Part shown: positions 16,937-27,385 of the stretch, in pieces | How the letters are laid out: each line of letters opens with the position of its first letter | Numbering within the stretch: position 1 is the first letter of the stretch | DNA from: an uncultured Arenicella sp. | Lineage (GTDB): Bacteria > Pseudomonadota > Gammaproteobacteria > Arenicellales > Arenicellaceae | Length of the DNA: 64,000 nucleotides | Assembly (NCBI GenBank): GCA_937974565.1 | Contig: CALJWL010000001.1 | Location: 23,219 to 87,218 of the forward strand | Direction of reading: 5' to 3' | Program-made: the position numbers and the translations under genes | The notes under the pieces: generated by a model | What the model saw: the letters and a program-made list of their open reading frames with translations, nothing else | Databases searched by the model: none | Told to the model about the DNA's origin: nothing

Positions 16937-18280
16937 TTGTTTTTTAAAATTAAAAAAGGGTTAGATATTCCCTTGCGTGGGCTCCCTGATGAGCGCATAG
17001 ATAGCGCAAATGAAGTCTCTCAGGTTGCGGTTCTGGGTGAAGACTACGTAGGCTTGAAGCCAACCATGTTGGTTAAAGTGGGTGATTCAGTTAAACGTGG
17101 CACACCGTTGTTCGAAGATAAGAAGAACAAGGGCGTCGTCATTGTTTCACCAGCGGCGGGAACTGTCTCAGCCATTAATCGTGGCGCTAAGCGGGCATTG
17201 ATCTCGGTTGTGGTTGACGTCAGCGGTGATGCCGCTGAGCTTGTCGACGTTGCTAAAGGCGCTGATCTCAATTCAATTACGGGCGACACTATTCGCGAAG
17301 CGATGCAGCAAGGTGGTTTGTGGACGGCTTTTCGTACGCGCCCTTACAGTAAAATACCAACGGTTGACGCGCTTCCTCATTCAATTTTCGTTAATGCGAT
17401 GGACACTAATCCGTTGTCGGTGGAACCCAGCATAGTGATAAACGAACGCGCGACCGATTTTGCGCTGGGTGTTGGTATCCTAAATAAGCTTGGCGTGCCT
17501 GTGTATGTTTGCCAAAGTGCGGCCGCAAAGCTGCCAAGCATTGAAGGCTCTAATGTAAACATTGCAACGTTTACAGGTAAGCACCCAGCCGGTTTAAGCA
17601 GCACTCACGTTCATTACATAGACCCAGTTGATTCGGCAAAAACCGTTTGGACGGTTGGTTATCAAGATGTTATTGCAATTGGGTCGTTTTTTTCAACCGG
17701 CTCTATTGATGCAACGCGCTACGTTGCACTTGGAGGGCCATTAGTCACGTCACCTCGAGTGTTTGAAACGAAAGCGGGTGCCAATATCAGTGAGATCATT
17801 AAAGGGCGAACAGAAGAAGGCAAAAAGCGTGTTATCAGCGGTTCTGTCTTGAATGGCCATACCGCAGACGGTTCGCTTGACTACCTTGGCCGATACGATA
17901 ATCAGATTTCGGTCATCGAAGAAGATGATAATCGAAATTTCATGGGTTGGATTGTGCCTGGATTGAATAAATTTTCAGCTTCCAGTGTCTTTTTATCCAG
18001 CTTGATAAAGCCTAAGACCTACAATATTACCACTTCACAAAACGGCTCGCCGCGTGCGATTGTGCCGATCGGTGTTTTTGAACGAGTGATGCCGTTGGAT
18101 ATATTACCAACACCGCTGGTTCGTTCATTGTTGGTCAAAGACACCGATTCAGCGCAAGAACTTGGTTGTTTGGAGTTGGTGGAAGAAGACGTTGCCTTAC
18201 TGTCTTTCGTAGACCCCGGTAAACATGACTTTGGTCCAGTGCTTCGCAGCACGTTAACGCAAATCGAGCTGGAGGGTTAA
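16937..18280 (+). CDS. nqrA: Na+-translocating NADH:quinone reductase subunit A
   Basis: 447 aa, full length. It opens with [13 protein letters not shown], the conserved NqrA N terminus, and contains the [18 protein letters not shown] biotinyl/lipoyl-like segment (residues about 76-93) and later [20 protein letters not shown]. NqrA is a soluble, membrane-attached subunit of the Na+-NQR complex and has been implicated in quinone binding. The start must be TTG: no ATG or GTG fits the conserved N terminus, and a GGTGAGG Shine-Dalgarno site lies at the right distance. It is the first of six tightly packed nqr genes; nqrB starts 1 base after its stop. Confidence 0.96.
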   Translation: MFFKIKKGLDIPLRGLPDERIDSANEVSQVAVLGEDYVGLKPTMLVKVGDSVKRGTPLFEDKKNKGVVIVSPAAGTVSAINRGAKRALISVVVDVSGDAAELVDVAKGADLNSITGDTIREAMQQGGLWTAFRTRPYSKIPTVDALPHSIFVNAMDTNPLSVEPSIVINERATDFALGVGILNKLGVPVYVCQSAAAKLPSIEGSNVNIATFTGKHPAGLSSTHVHYIDPVDSAKTVWTVGYQDVIAIGSFFSTGSIDATRYVALGGPLVTSPRVFETKAGANISEIIKGRTEEGKKRVISGSVLNGHTADGSLDYLGRYDNQISVIEEDDNRNFMGWIVPGLNKFSASSVFLSSLIKPKTYNITTSQNGSPRAIVPIGVFERVMPLDILPTPLVRSLLVKDTDSAQELGCLELVEEDVALLSFVDPGKHDFGPVLRSTLTQIELEG

Positions 18281-18281
18281 T

Positions 18282-19505
18282 ATGTCTTTTCTAAGACGCA
18301 CGTTAGACAATATACATCCGCACGTTACTCATGGCGGAAAGTATCAAAAGTTCTATGCTTTGTATGAAGCCGTAGACACTCTTCTTTATTCACCTGCGGA
18401 TGTTAATCGTGGGCGTAACCACGTTAGAGATGGCATCGACCTTAAGCGAGTGATGATCTTTGTGTGGTTGGCTACGTTCCCTGCGATTTTTGTCGGTTGT
18501 TACAATGTGGGCTTACAAGCCAATACTGTATTGGCCAATAATCCTGACTTGTTAGCGACTGTCGGCTGGCGAGCGGATATTTTGGCTTTATTTGGTATGG
18601 GGAATGACCCTGCCAGTATGGTGGATAATTTTTGGTTTGGTTTCTGGCAATGGTTTCCAATTTATGCCACCGTTTTTATCGTTGGTGGGTTTTGGGAGGT
18701 GTTGTTTGCCTCGGTTCGAGGCCATGAAATTAATGAAGGATTTTTCGTAACCTCAATACTGTTCAGCCTGATTGTGCCCGCCACGTTGCCATTATGGCAA
18801 GCCGCTCTGGGTATTTCGTTTGGCATTGTGATCGGCAAAGAAGTGTTCGGGGGTACAGGCAAAAATTTCTTAAACCCAGCGCTGACGGGTCGAGCTTTTC
18901 TTTATTTCGCGTATCCGATTCAAATTTCAGGCGATGCTGTTTGGGTCGCGGTAGACGGTTTTACTGGAGCTACGGCTCTGGGGGTGGCCGCTGCCGGTGG
19001 CGTTGATGCTTTAACTCAGGCTGGTTTCACTATTCAGCAGTCATTTTTTGGTAATATCGCAGGCTCAATAGGTGAGACCTCCTTAATTGCCATTGGCCTG
19101 GGCGCGCTCTTTTTGCTAGCAACGAAGGTGGCTTCATGGCGAATTATGCTTGGCGTTGTCGCCGGTGTGGTGGTTACTGGTTTCTTATTTAATGTGATCG
19201 ACAGTGATACCAATCCAATGTTTAGTTTGACTCCACAGTGGCATTTTGTGATTGGTGGTTTGGCGTTTGGAATGGTCTTCATGGCAACTGATCCAGTCAG
19301 TGCCTCAATGACCGATGCTGGCCGTTTTTGGTACGGTTTTTTAATCGGTTTAATGACCATTCTTATTCGTGTGGTAAACCCAGCGTTTCCTGAGGGTATT
19401 ATGTTGGCAATTTTATTTGCGAACTTATTTGCGCCATTGATCGACTGGTTTGTCGTGCAAGCCAATATAAAGCGTCGCGCAAAGCGTTACGCGGTTTCAG
19501 CGTAG
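18282..19505 (+). CDS. nqrB: Na+-NQR subunit B (covalent FMN, membrane)
   Basis: 407 aa with about ten membrane helices. The covalent FMN attachment site is the Thr of TGATALG (Thr231; the Vibrio equivalent lies in an SGAT motif). It also contains [20 protein letters not shown] and [20 protein letters not shown], strongly conserved in NqrB/RnfD. NqrB carries FMN and riboflavin and takes part in Na+ translocation across the cytoplasmic membrane. It needs ApbE, encoded just downstream of the operon, for FMN attachment. Separated from nqrA by 1 base and from nqrC by 11 bases. Confidence 0.97.
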   Translation: MSFLRRTLDNIHPHVTHGGKYQKFYALYEAVDTLLYSPADVNRGRNHVRDGIDLKRVMIFVWLATFPAIFVGCYNVGLQANTVLANNPDLLATVGWRADILALFGMGNDPASMVDNFWFGFWQWFPIYATVFIVGGFWEVLFASVRGHEINEGFFVTSILFSLIVPATLPLWQAALGISFGIVIGKEVFGGTGKNFLNPALTGRAFLYFAYPIQISGDAVWVAVDGFTGATALGVAAAGGVDALTQAGFTIQQSFFGNIAGSIGETSLIAIGLGALFLLATKVASWRIMLGVVAGVVVTGFLFNVIDSDTNPMFSLTPQWHFVIGGLAFGMVFMATDPVSASMTDAGRFWYGFLIGLMTILIRVVNPAFPEGIMLAILFANLFAPLIDWFVVQANIKRRAKRYAVSA

Positions 19506-19516
19506 ACGGAGATGGT

Positions 19517-20371
19517 GTGATGATTCTCAATATAAATAAACAGTGCGGATTCTTTCATTTACCGAATGACAACATCGTCAAAACCATTGGCGTGGCGGCT
19601 CTTCTGTGTCTTGTGTGTTCAGTGATTGTCTCAGGTGCCGCCACACTGCTTAAGCCAACGCAAGTTGCCAATGCGTTACTGGATAAGAAAAATAACATTT
19701 TGGCTGTTTCTGGCATCGATTTGACTGGTAAATCCGTTGCAGATGCTTTTAGCCAAATTGAGACCAAAGTCATTGATATGGCTACAGGCGAATTCACCGA
19801 TGCGGTAGATCCTGTGACATTTGATCAACGAAAAGCGTCAAAAGACTCTGACTATCGAGTCGAATTGAGCGGTGATCAAGATGTTGCTCAAATCGGCGGT
19901 CGTTCTAAATACGCCAGTGTGTATTTGGTGAAAGAGGGTGATGCAGTCAGCAAAATAATTTTGCCGATTAAAGGCTACGGTTTATGGTCAACACTCTACG
20001 GTTTTATCGCTTTGGAGGGTGACGCCAACACGGTAAGCGGAATCACTTTTTACGAACACAAAGAAACCCCGGGCTTAGGTGGTGAAATTGAAAATAAGAA
20101 ATGGCAAGCCAGTTGGGACGGTAAAAAGATTGTCGATGCCTCTGGTCAGCCCGTCATTCAATTGATTAAAGGCACCGTTTCACCTGAGACACCAAGAGCC
20201 GAATATAAAATTGATGGCCTTGCCGGTGCAACACTCACTAGCAATGGCGTTACCAATCTCGTTCAATTTTGGATGGGTGAAGACGGCTTTGGACCTTATT
20301 TGGAAAAGGTTCGTGCGAAACAATCACAGGCATCTGCGATGGCGGATAAAAACACATTGGAGCAAGGTTAA
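19517..20371 (+). CDS. nqrC: Na+-NQR subunit C (covalent FMN)
   Basis: 284 aa (283 if the ATG at 19520 is used; GTG and ATG are adjacent). One N-terminal membrane helix (about 22-45) anchors a periplasmic FMN domain. The flavinylation motif is [13 protein letters not shown] (about 233-245), with the Thr of GAT as the expected FMN-phosphoester site; the residue normally Ser/Thr two before that motif is Ala here. [14 protein letters not shown] and ETPGLGGEI are conserved NqrC/RnfG stretches. It moves electrons from the NqrF side towards NqrB. Confidence 0.96.
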   Translation: MMILNINKQCGFFHLPNDNIVKTIGVAALLCLVCSVIVSGAATLLKPTQVANALLDKKNNILAVSGIDLTGKSVADAFSQIETKVIDMATGEFTDAVDPVTFDQRKASKDSDYRVELSGDQDVAQIGGRSKYASVYLVKEGDAVSKIILPIKGYGLWSTLYGFIALEGDANTVSGITFYEHKETPGLGGEIENKKWQASWDGKKIVDASGQPVIQLIKGTVSPETPRAEYKIDGLAGATLTSNGVTNLVQFWMGEDGFGPYLEKVRAKQSQASAMADKNTLEQG

Positions 20372-20373
20372 TC

Positions 20374-21054
20374 ATGGCTAGTGACGCTAGAAAAGCACTT
20401 TTTGAACCACTCTTTTCAAATAACCCTATTGCTCTACAGATACTCGGTGTCTGCTCTGCTTTAGCAGTAACTTCGCAGTTGTCGGTTGCATTGATTATGT
20501 GTCTCGCGCTTACCAGCGTGACGGCCTTCTCAAATCTCTCCATTAGTTTGATTCGTAACCATGTGCCGTCAAGCATTCGTATTATTGTGCAGATGACGAT
20601 TATTGCGTCTTTGGTTATAGTGGTGGATCAAATATTGAAAGCTTATGCTTTTGATGTAAGTAAAAAATTGGCCGTATTTGTTGGTTTGATTATTACTAAT
20701 TGTATTGTCATGGGGCGCGCCGAAGCCTATGCGATGAAAAACGGCCCGTGGAATTCTTTCCTTGATGGCATCGGGAATGGTCTTGGCTATAGCATCATCC
20801 TGATTATCGTTGGCGCAGTTCGGGAGTTGTTCGGTTCAGGTTCATTGTTAGGTTATCAAATACTTTCACCGGTCTCAGAAGGCGGTTGGTATACGCCAAA
20901 TGGATTGATGTTACTTGCCCCAAGTGCGTTTATTATTATTGGTTTAACGATATGGGCCATCCGCTCATTCTACCCAGAACAGGTTGAGAAGCCTGATTAT
21001 GAAATGCAAAATGCTCACAATGCGCCAGCTCACGGTGCCCCAGGAGGTCACTAA
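20374..21054 (+). CDS. nqrD: Na+-NQR subunit D
   Basis: 226 aa, six membrane helices. NqrD/RnfE family features: [20 protein letters not shown] at the N terminus, and [20 protein letters not shown] (around residues 103-122), which contains the conserved cysteine that, with NqrE, holds an iron centre in the membrane. The C-terminal tail is short and His-containing ([12 protein letters not shown]). It starts 2 bases after nqrC and overlaps nqrE by one base (TAATG), so translation is coupled. Confidence 0.97.
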   Translation: MASDARKALFEPLFSNNPIALQILGVCSALAVTSQLSVALIMCLALTSVTAFSNLSISLIRNHVPSSIRIIVQMTIIASLVIVVDQILKAYAFDVSKKLAVFVGLIITNCIVMGRAEAYAMKNGPWNSFLDGIGNGLGYSIILIIVGAVRELFGSGSLLGYQILSPVSEGGWYTPNGLMLLAPSAFIIIGLTIWAIRSFYPEQVEKPDYEMQNAHNAPAHGAPGGH

Positions 21055-21659
21055 TGGATTTAGTAAGCCTTGCGGTTAAGTCTATATTCATTGAGAACTT
21101 AGCGCTGTCATTTTTTCTAGGAATGTGTACGTTCCTAGCCGTTTCGAAGAAAATTCAAACGGCCATTGGTTTAGGGTTCGCGGTGTTTGTGGTTCTGGCC
21201 ATTACGGTGCCAGTCAACAACTTGATCTATCAAAACTTTTTGCAAGAAGGGGCACTGGCTTGGGCTGGCATGCCTGAGGTGGATTTGAGTTTTCTTGGCC
21301 TGATCAGTTACATTGGCGTTATTGCCGCGTTAGTTCAAATTCTTGAGATGTTTCTTGACCGTTTTGTGCCTGCTTTATACAACGCGCTTGGTATTTTCTT
21401 GCCTCTTATTACCGTTAACTGCGCGATCCTTGGCGCGTCATTATTCATGGTTGAGCGCGACTACAATTTCACTGAAAGCTTGGTTTACGGTGCCAGCAGC
21501 GGTGTGGGTTGGGCGTTGGCGATTGTTGCGTTAGCGGGCATTCGAGAAAAACTAAAATACAGTGACGTGCCTGACGGTTTGCAAGGTCTGGGTATCACGT
21601 TTATTACGGTTGGCCTAATGGCGTTAGGCTTTTTGGCCTTCTCAGGCATCCAACTCTAA
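21054..21659 (+). CDS. nqrE: Na+-NQR subunit E
   Basis: 201 aa, six membrane helices, with [20 protein letters not shown] at the N terminus and [20 protein letters not shown] (about 118-137) in the second half. The two cysteines match those that ligate the intramembrane iron centre shared with NqrD. NqrE and NqrD are inverted-topology homologues (RnfA/RnfE family). One-base overlap with nqrD and 12 bases to nqrF. Confidence 0.97.
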   Translation: MDLVSLAVKSIFIENLALSFFLGMCTFLAVSKKIQTAIGLGFAVFVVLAITVPVNNLIYQNFLQEGALAWAGMPEVDLSFLGLISYIGVIAALVQILEMFLDRFVPALYNALGIFLPLITVNCAILGASLFMVERDYNFTESLVYGASSGVGWALAIVALAGIREKLKYSDVPDGLQGLGITFITVGLMALGFLAFSGIQL

Positions 21660-21671
21660 GTCGAGGTAAAA

Positions 21672-22892
21672 ATGTTAGAAATTGGATTAGGTGTGGGTTT
21701 TTTTACCGTCATTGTTCTATTACTGGTGGCGTTAATTCTGTTTGCTAAAAGTAAATTGGTGCCAAGCGGCAATATTAAAATCTCGATCAACGGTGAGAAA
21801 GACATAGAAGTACCGGCTGGTGGAAAACTGCTTGGTGTGTTGGCTGATAATGGGTTGTTTGTTCCTTCGGCGTGTGGCGGTGGCGGCACGTGTGCCCAAT
21901 GTCGAGTTAAAATTCACGAAGGCGGTGGTTCCATTTTGCCCACTGAGCAGTCGCACATTACCAAGCGTGAAGCGTCTTGCGGAGACCGTTTGTCTTGTCA
22001 GGTGGCGGTAAAGCAAGACATGAAAATCGAGGTTCCTGAAGAGGTGTTCGGTGTCAAAAAATGGAAATGTACAGTACGTTCCAACGACAATGTAGCAACG
22101 TTTATTAAGGAGTTGGTGCTTGAGTTACCCGAGGGTGAGAACGTAGATTTCCGCGCTGGCGGTTACATTCAGATAGAGTGCCCACCGCACACGGTTAAAT
22201 ACAAAGATTTCACAGTGCAAGAAGAGTACCACCCAGATTGGGATCATTTTAATATTTGGCAATATGAATCGGTTGTCTCTGAAACAGTGATTCGAGCTTA
22301 TTCAATGGCAAATTATCCATTGGAGAAAGGCATCATTATGCTGAATGTACGTATTGCCTCACCACCACCGCGCACAGAAGGTTTGCCACCCGGGCAAATG
22401 TCGTCGTTCATCTTTAATTTGAAAGAAGGAGATGACGTGACGATTTCTGGCCCGTTCGGTGAATTTTTTGCTAAAGACACCGATGCCGAAATGGTGTTTG
22501 TTGGCGGCGGTGCCGGTATGGCGCCCATGAGATCACACATTTTTGATCAACTGGAGCGCATAAAAACCGATCGTAAAGTCACGTTCTGGTATGGCGCTCG
22601 TTCAAAACGAGAAATGTTCTACGTTGAAGACTTTGATCGCTTAGCGGCTGAACACGATAACTTTGAATGGCATGTGGCCTTGTCTGACCCTATGGAAGAA
22701 GACAATTGGGATGGTTACACTGGTTTCATCCACAATGTTTTGCATGAAAACTACCTAAAAGACCATGAAGCTCCCGAGGACTGTGAGTTTTATATGTGCG
22801 GCCCACCAATGATGAATCAAGCGGTCATTAACATGTTGCATGACCTCGGGGTTGAGGATGAGAATATTCTTCTAGACGACTTTGGCGGTTAG
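21672..22892 (+). CDS. nqrF: Na+-NQR subunit F (NADH entry; 2Fe-2S and FAD)
   Basis: 406 aa. One N-terminal membrane helix (about 5-26). A 2Fe-2S ferredoxin domain follows with Cys68, Cys74, Cys77 and Cys109 ([11 protein letters not shown] and SCQ). The ferredoxin reductase part has the FAD motif RAYSMANYP (about 211-219) and the NADH site [18 protein letters not shown]. It oxidises cytoplasmic NADH and passes electrons into the complex. Last gene of the operon proper; a terminator hairpin follows 70 bases downstream. Confidence 0.98.
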   Translation: MLEIGLGVGFFTVIVLLLVALILFAKSKLVPSGNIKISINGEKDIEVPAGGKLLGVLADNGLFVPSACGGGGTCAQCRVKIHEGGGSILPTEQSHITKREASCGDRLSCQVAVKQDMKIEVPEEVFGVKKWKCTVRSNDNVATFIKELVLELPEGENVDFRAGGYIQIECPPHTVKYKDFTVQEEYHPDWDHFNIWQYESVVSETVIRAYSMANYPLEKGIIMLNVRIASPPPRTEGLPPGQMSSFIFNLKEGDDVTISGPFGEFFAKDTDAEMVFVGGGAGMAPMRSHIFDQLERIKTDRKVTFWYGARSKREMFYVEDFDRLAAEHDNFEWHVALSDPMEEDNWDGYTGFIHNVLHENYLKDHEAPEDCEFYMCGPPMMNQAVINMLHDLGVEDENILLDDFGG

Positions 22893-22962
22893 AATGCTGG
22901 GTTTCTTATTGTGAAGGTGGTGGTGTTTCATCGCCTTTGCTAATAGCATTAACCTAATATGG

Positions 22963-22990
22963 AAAACAGCGAGCGATGCTCGCTGTTTTT
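22963..22990 (+). terminator. Rho-independent terminator between nqrF and apbE
   Basis: Arms aaaacagcgagc and gctcgctgttttt form a 12-bp stem with a tight loop and a T tail. It would cut off transcription of nqrA-F before apbE, allowing lower or separate expression of apbE and nqrM. Confidence 0.85.
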
Positions 22991-23015
22991 GTCTGAGCTT
23001 TAAACGTGAGAGCTT

Positions 23016-24044
23016 ATGAACAAAAGCCCCTTATTTCTTTTTATTGCTTTTCTAACTCTCCTTTGTGCTTGCGGCACACCAACGGATTCTAAAGTTCATG
23101 TCGAAGTGTATTCTGGCCCCACGATGGGTACTGAATATCGAGTAACCGTGGTCAATAGGGAGCGGATTAATGTTGATTCAGAGCAAGTAAAACGATCCAT
23201 TGAACGTGCCCTGAGTACCGTCAACGATAGCATGTCCACCTACATACGAGACTCTGAGATCAGCCGTTTTAATCGTTTGCAACAGGGTGAGTCGGCAACG
23301 CTTTCAAAGGCGATGTTGCAGGTTACAAAAGAAGCTCTTGAGGTAAGTCGGTTTAGTGAAGGAGCGTTTGACCCAACGCTTGGTAAAGCAATTCGGCTTT
23401 GGGGGTTTGGCAGCGATGGCAGAATTACCGAACAGCCAACTCAAGGTGTTCTTGAAGAACTGAAAAGATCGATAGGGTATGAGTATTTAGACTTAACCGG
23501 TGACAAACTGACTAAACTGGCCGATGGCCTTGAGTTGAACCTATCGGCCATCGCTAAAGGTTATGCCGTGGATTTGGTGGCGCTAGAATTAATGTCCTTA
23601 GGCTTTCATCATTTCTTGGTTAATATCGGCGGAGAGTTGCGTGCAAGTGGAAATAACGCAGACGATGTGCTTTGGCGAGTTGCTGTTGAAAAGCCTCATC
23701 TTTTGGGCGGCATTGAGGAGGTGCTGGTTCTCGACCATAAAGCCATTGCCACTTCGGGCGATTATCGAAATTTTATTGTAATAGACGATCAAACATTCTC
23801 TCATACTATCGACCCGTTCACCTTAAAGCCTGTACTACACAGGTTAGCATCGGTCAGCGTGATCGCCGACAAGGCCAGCAAAGCAGACGCACTTGCTACG
23901 GCTTTATTGGCAATGGGTGAAGAAAGGGGCGTGGCGTTTGCCGACAAGCATAATATACCCGCTTATTTTATTATAAGAGGGCGCGAAGGCGATGAATTTG
24001 AATTGCACATAACAGAAAACTTTAAAGTAAATTTGTCACAATAA
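23016..24044 (+). CDS. apbE: FAD:protein FMN transferase, lipoprotein
   Basis: 342 aa. A lipoprotein signal peptide ends in the lipobox LCAC with Cys19. ApbE landmarks: GPTMGTEYRVTV (about 35-46), DSEISRFN (about 82-89), LNLSAIAKGYAVDLV (around 178-192), VNIGGELRASG and the ATSGDYRNF loop that binds Mg2+ and flavin. The enzyme, anchored on the periplasmic side, transfers FMN from FAD to Thr in NqrB and NqrC. Its position right after nqrF fits this job. Neighbouring nqrM is the second maturation factor. Confidence 0.96.
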   Translation: MNKSPLFLFIAFLTLLCACGTPTDSKVHVEVYSGPTMGTEYRVTVVNRERINVDSEQVKRSIERALSTVNDSMSTYIRDSEISRFNRLQQGESATLSKAMLQVTKEALEVSRFSEGAFDPTLGKAIRLWGFGSDGRITEQPTQGVLEELKRSIGYEYLDLTGDKLTKLADGLELNLSAIAKGYAVDLVALELMSLGFHHFLVNIGGELRASGNNADDVLWRVAVEKPHLLGGIEEVLVLDHKAIATSGDYRNFIVIDDQTFSHTIDPFTLKPVLHRLASVSVIADKASKADALATALLAMGEERGVAFADKHNIPAYFIIRGREGDEFELHITENFKVNLSQ

Positions 24045-24152
24045 ACTTGCAACCTAACCTCGGTATCACTACATTAGCTACACTTAACTAGCGATGATTT
24101 TGAGACCATTCAAAGTCATTATCGCGTTTTTGAGCTTACCTCACACTGTATT

Positions 24153-24362
24153 ATGAATTTATTTATTGTCACCTTTTCAGTTTTCGTTGTTGTGATGATT
24201 GCCATGGCCATTGGTGTGGTCGTTAGTAATCGCGAAATCAAAGGCAGTTGTGGTGGTTTGAATGATATTGATGGATTAGAAGGGGCCTGTGATATCTGCG
24301 AAATCAAACATCAATGCAAACGTCGTAAAGCAATGCAAAGAAAGGCTTTGGCAGATAGCTAA
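24153..24362 (+). CDS. nqrM: NqrM, Na+-NQR maturation factor
   Basis: 69 aa. One membrane helix (about 3-25) and a short cysteine-rich tail: GSCGGLNDI...ACDICEIKHQC, i.e. four cysteines (about 33, 46, 49, 55) that suit metal binding. This matches NqrM (DUF539), reported to be needed for making functional Na+-NQR, probably by delivering iron to the NqrD/NqrE centre. It lies 108 bp after apbE, as in Vibrio. Confidence 0.92.
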   Translation: MNLFIVTFSVFVVVMIAMAIGVVVSNREIKGSCGGLNDIDGLEGACDICEIKHQCKRRKAMQRKALADS

Positions 24363-24424
24363 TGTTATTCACAGAGTGTGTACCGATTCCGCCCACTGGC
24401 TAAACATCACTATTACTAGGCTGT

Positions 24425-25420
24425 ATGAACCCCAGAATTTCAGAAACCGCAGAAGGGGCTGATGTTAAGAAAGTTGACAACGGCACAATCCGTGAATATG
24501 ACGGTAAAATTTGCATCCATATAGACGGTTATTGGATTCGCTACTACGCGCCGCCACCGAATACGATGAGTGAAAAGCGCGCACTTATTTTATCTCTTCG
24601 TAAACGCGTTTTTCATCACACGGAAGCGGGCATTAATTCACCAGGGTGGCGCACTGAAATTGCCAGAAAATACTATGAAGAAGAGACTGATGTAGCCAAA
24701 AAACGTGTGAAAGCAGCCATGCTTGCTGGTTCCTTGTTTAATCGTGCAACCGACATATTTACCACGGTGGTAGATCTTGAAGAAAAGGGCATCCACGTTG
24801 ATGAAAACAATGAGCTAATGAAACAATGTGAAAACTGTTTTATGGAAGCATTAGTGTTAGGCAAGCAGGTAAAACACTTCTCTGGCGAAGAAGGCGTAGA
24901 CGAGTTATGGGGTGAGCCATTTAAAGCTTTTTCATACCCGATCGACCGCTTCTTTGAAAGCCGTTACGTAAAGTTAGCTCAAACGTTCGCTGCCATCGAT
25001 AAAATTATTGATCGCACTATCGACCTGTTTAGTAATGTGGAAGGTTTTCAAGGGCTTGAAGAGAAACTTGATGAATTACGTATGGCCGCAAAAACGGAGG
25101 TGGAAACCATGCGCCGAGACGAGGCAATCTATGAGGTTTGGCCACGATACGTTGCCGCTAAGGAAGCCGTTGCGGAGTTCAAACCGTGTGGTCTGGCCAA
25201 AGTAGAAGACAGCATTCGATATTGGGAAGACGGGCTTCGTTTGTTGCATATGGCTAAAGATGTGATCAGTTTTTTAAGTGGTGTAAGAGTTCCTATGCCC
25301 GTTACCACAGAAAATTACATGATTAATTGCGACTTGTATGAACAAAATGGTTCACTGGACAGCGAGTTCTCAATCCCGGAAACCTGCTTTGGGTCGGTTG
25401 ATAAGCCGCCGTACAATTAA
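24425..25420 (+). CDS. Conserved protein of unknown function
   Basis: 331 aa, soluble, with no signal peptide or membrane helix. I do not recognise the family. The N-terminal third has DGKICIHIDGYWIRYYAPPP (residues about 25-44); the middle is strongly helical and charged, with a Cys pair (QCENC), several Glu/Lys-rich helices and a PRY-VAAKEAVAEFKPCG stretch, and the C terminus is short and polar. Codon use and GC look like the neighbouring housekeeping genes, so this is a real gene. It sits between nqrM and cysB, with 62 and 154 bp gaps. No function is proposed. Confidence 0.8.
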   Translation: MNPRISETAEGADVKKVDNGTIREYDGKICIHIDGYWIRYYAPPPNTMSEKRALILSLRKRVFHHTEAGINSPGWRTEIARKYYEEETDVAKKRVKAAMLAGSLFNRATDIFTTVVDLEEKGIHVDENNELMKQCENCFMEALVLGKQVKHFSGEEGVDELWGEPFKAFSYPIDRFFESRYVKLAQTFAAIDKIIDRTIDLFSNVEGFQGLEEKLDELRMAAKTEVETMRRDEAIYEVWPRYVAAKEAVAEFKPCGLAKVEDSIRYWEDGLRLLHMAKDVISFLSGVRVPMPVTTENYMINCDLYEQNGSLDSEFSIPETCFGSVDKPPYN

Positions 25421-25574
25421 CGGGTCTCTGTCTCAGGCCAAATCTCGGTCACCTGACAAGGATTGTACAGCAATAGAGCAAGCAAGATACATGGTAACTG
25501 ATTGAGGTTTATGTGAAACTATTGTTGATCATTTAGAGTAACCTTGCCATTAAATAGATAAATAAGTCTACGAT

Positions 25575-26558
25575 ATGAAATTACGCCAATTGCAATACGT
25601 AACTGAAGTCATAAAAAACGGAATGAACGTCACTGCGGCGGCCGACAAATTGTTTACCTCTCAACCCGGTGTCAGTAGTCAAATAAAGCGTTTGGAAGAA
25701 GAGCTTGGTGTCACCATCTTTGAGCGCAGTGGAAAACACATCAATGGCCTTACGCCAGAGGGCGAACTGTTAGCCGTACGGTTTGAGCTAATTTTAGATG
25801 AGGTTAGTAATGTAAAACGCATTGCCGATGATTTTAGCCATCCCAACTCTGGGCTTCTTTCTATCGCGACAACGCACACTCAAGCACGATACGTTTTACC
25901 TCCAGTCATTACTGAATTTAGAAAACGTTACCCAAATGTGCAACTGCAAATTAATCAGGGCACACCAGAACAGATTGCCAGTCTCACCGACACGGGGCGA
26001 GCTGACCTTGGAATTGCGACTGAAGCACTTGAGTTGTTCGACAACTTAATACTGCTGCCTTGTTACCGTTGGAATCGGTGTGTGATTGTACCTAAGGGGC
26101 ACGAATTAATAAGCTTACCGCAGCTCACGTTAGAAAGCATTGCTAAGCACCCCATCATCACTTACACCTTTGGCGTAGCTGACCGCTCCGTGATCAATCG
26201 AGCATTTAAAAAAGAGGGCTTAGATTTGAATGTGGTATTGATGGCCGCTGATGCCGAAGTCATCAAAACCTACGTACGCAATGGAATGGGGATTGGGATA
26301 TGCGCGCGTATGGCGTACGATAAAGCGCAGGATCAGGATTTAGCCGTGATTGATGTTGGTAATTTATTTGACTCAAGTGTCACAAGTCTAGCCATCCGGA
26401 AAAACGCAGTGCTACGCGAATACGTGTACGAATTTATTCAGTTGTTTGCCTCTCATTTAAAGCGTGAAGTGGTGGATCAAGCAGTGCGGGCACATAACGA
26501 TACAACGTTACAAGAAAAGTTATATAAAGAGTTTGTTCGTGAAGCTAAGATGAGATGA
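25575..26558 (+). CDS. cysB: CysB-type LysR transcriptional regulator
   Basis: 327 aa, CysB length. The N-terminal winged helix-turn-helix reads KLRQLQYVTEV, then TAAADKLFTSQPGVSSQIKR (helix-turn-helix, about 20-39) and ERSGKHINGLTPEG. The C-terminal effector domain shows TTHTQARYVLPPVI and the ligand loop FNQGTPEQIA-like 'INQGTPEQIASL'. CysB activates sulfur-assimilation genes when N-acetylserine (from O-acetylserine) signals sulfur limitation. The protein matches CysB/Cbl better than other LysR groups. No cys genes are nearby. A bidirectional terminator separates it from the convergent cytochrome c4 gene. Confidence 0.9.
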   Translation: MKLRQLQYVTEVIKNGMNVTAAADKLFTSQPGVSSQIKRLEEELGVTIFERSGKHINGLTPEGELLAVRFELILDEVSNVKRIADDFSHPNSGLLSIATTHTQARYVLPPVITEFRKRYPNVQLQINQGTPEQIASLTDTGRADLGIATEALELFDNLILLPCYRWNRCVIVPKGHELISLPQLTLESIAKHPIITYTFGVADRSVINRAFKKEGLDLNVVLMAADAEVIKTYVRNGMGIGICARMAYDKAQDQDLAVIDVGNLFDSSVTSLAIRKNAVLREYVYEFIQLFASHLKREVVDQAVRAHNDTTLQEKLYKEFVREAKMR

Positions 26559-26664
26559 TCTTCAAGATTAAGTCTGAACTTCTACAGGTAAGGCAATGAA
26601 TGAGCATGTGCATAAAGGTGATGTTCGTCAGTAAGACCTTTCTCAATTTGATTGTCTGTGGCCG

Positions 26665-26694
26665 AAAAAAAACCGCCTTTAATGGCGGTTTTTC
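26665..26694. terminator. Bidirectional terminator between cysB and cytochrome c4
   Basis: Arms aaaaaaccgcc and ggcggttttt with a small loop (tttaat); A-run on the left and T-run on the right, so it serves both the plus-strand cysB transcript and the convergent minus-strand cytochrome gene. Confidence 0.85.
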
Positions 26695-26713
26695 TTGGTT
26701 TCTTAATTTTGAT

Positions 26714-27385
26714 TTATTTGAAAATCGTAGACTGAGGGGCCGATAGCCCACCCTCTTGTGAGGCAAAATAAGCCGATAATGCTTCTATGTCTCGAATCGT
26801 TAATCCCTTAGCTTGACCATTCATGATCGCATTATTGCGTTCGCCTGAACGATATTCTTTAAGTGAATGTACCAAATAACTTTTATATTGCCCCGCCAAT
26901 TTAGGAAAGGCAGGTGATGGCCCATCACCTGTTTGACCATGACAGGTATGGCAGTTTTTCTCTTTAACCAATTCCTTGCCTTGGGCAACCAAGACATCGT
27001 TTTCGATGCTGGGTCGTGAGTTGCCATCCATCGCTGCAAAGAAAGCGGCAATGTCGGTCATGTCTTTATCACTTAGACTGGCGGCTTGAGCGCGCATCGT
27101 ACCGTGCGGCCGATCTTCTTTTTTGTAAGCTTGCAGTGCAGCTACGATGTATTCAGCGTGTTGGCCGCCGACCATTGGTATTTGAAAAACAGGGCCAGGG
27201 TTGCGCAGGCCAGGAGCGCCATGGCAACCTAAGCAAGTTTGAGCTAATTGGCCACCACGCTCGACATCAGCGGCCTGAGCAACATTTACAATGCTCAGCA
27301 AGGCAAAGGTGACAAAAGCGGGTAAGCTCTTGATATTGTTAAATACTGAACGATAGAGAGGGTTGTTACTGTTTTTATTCAACAT
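26714..27385 (-). CDS. Cytochrome c4 family dihaem protein
   Basis: 223 aa from the ATG at 27385; a longer frame starts at 27451 but would place 22 unlikely residues before the export signal. A signal peptide (LPAFVTFALLSIVNVAQAAD) precedes two c-type haem motifs, CLGCH and CHTCH, roughly 100 residues apart, each followed by the class I cytochrome c fold with an axial Met region (MRAQAASLSDKDM, MNGQAKGLTIRDI). Cytochrome c4 is a periplasmic dihaem electron carrier that feeds terminal oxidases, often cbb3-type. It is transcribed towards cysB. Confidence 0.9.
   Translation of the reverse strand: MLNKNSNNPLYRSVFNNIKSLPAFVTFALLSIVNVAQAADVERGGQLAQTCLGCHGAPGLRNPGPVFQIPMVGGQHAEYIVAALQAYKKEDRPHGTMRAQAASLSDKDMTDIAAFFAAMDGNSRPSIENDVLVAQGKELVKEKNCHTCHGQTGDGPSPAFPKLAGQYKSYLVHSLKEYRSGERNNAIMNGQAKGLTIRDIEALSAYFASQEGGLSAPQSTIFK

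Noticed and set aside
19034..19465. A 143-codon minus-strand frame inside nqrB
   Set aside because: Antisense to a conserved membrane subunit; no membrane or domain logic.
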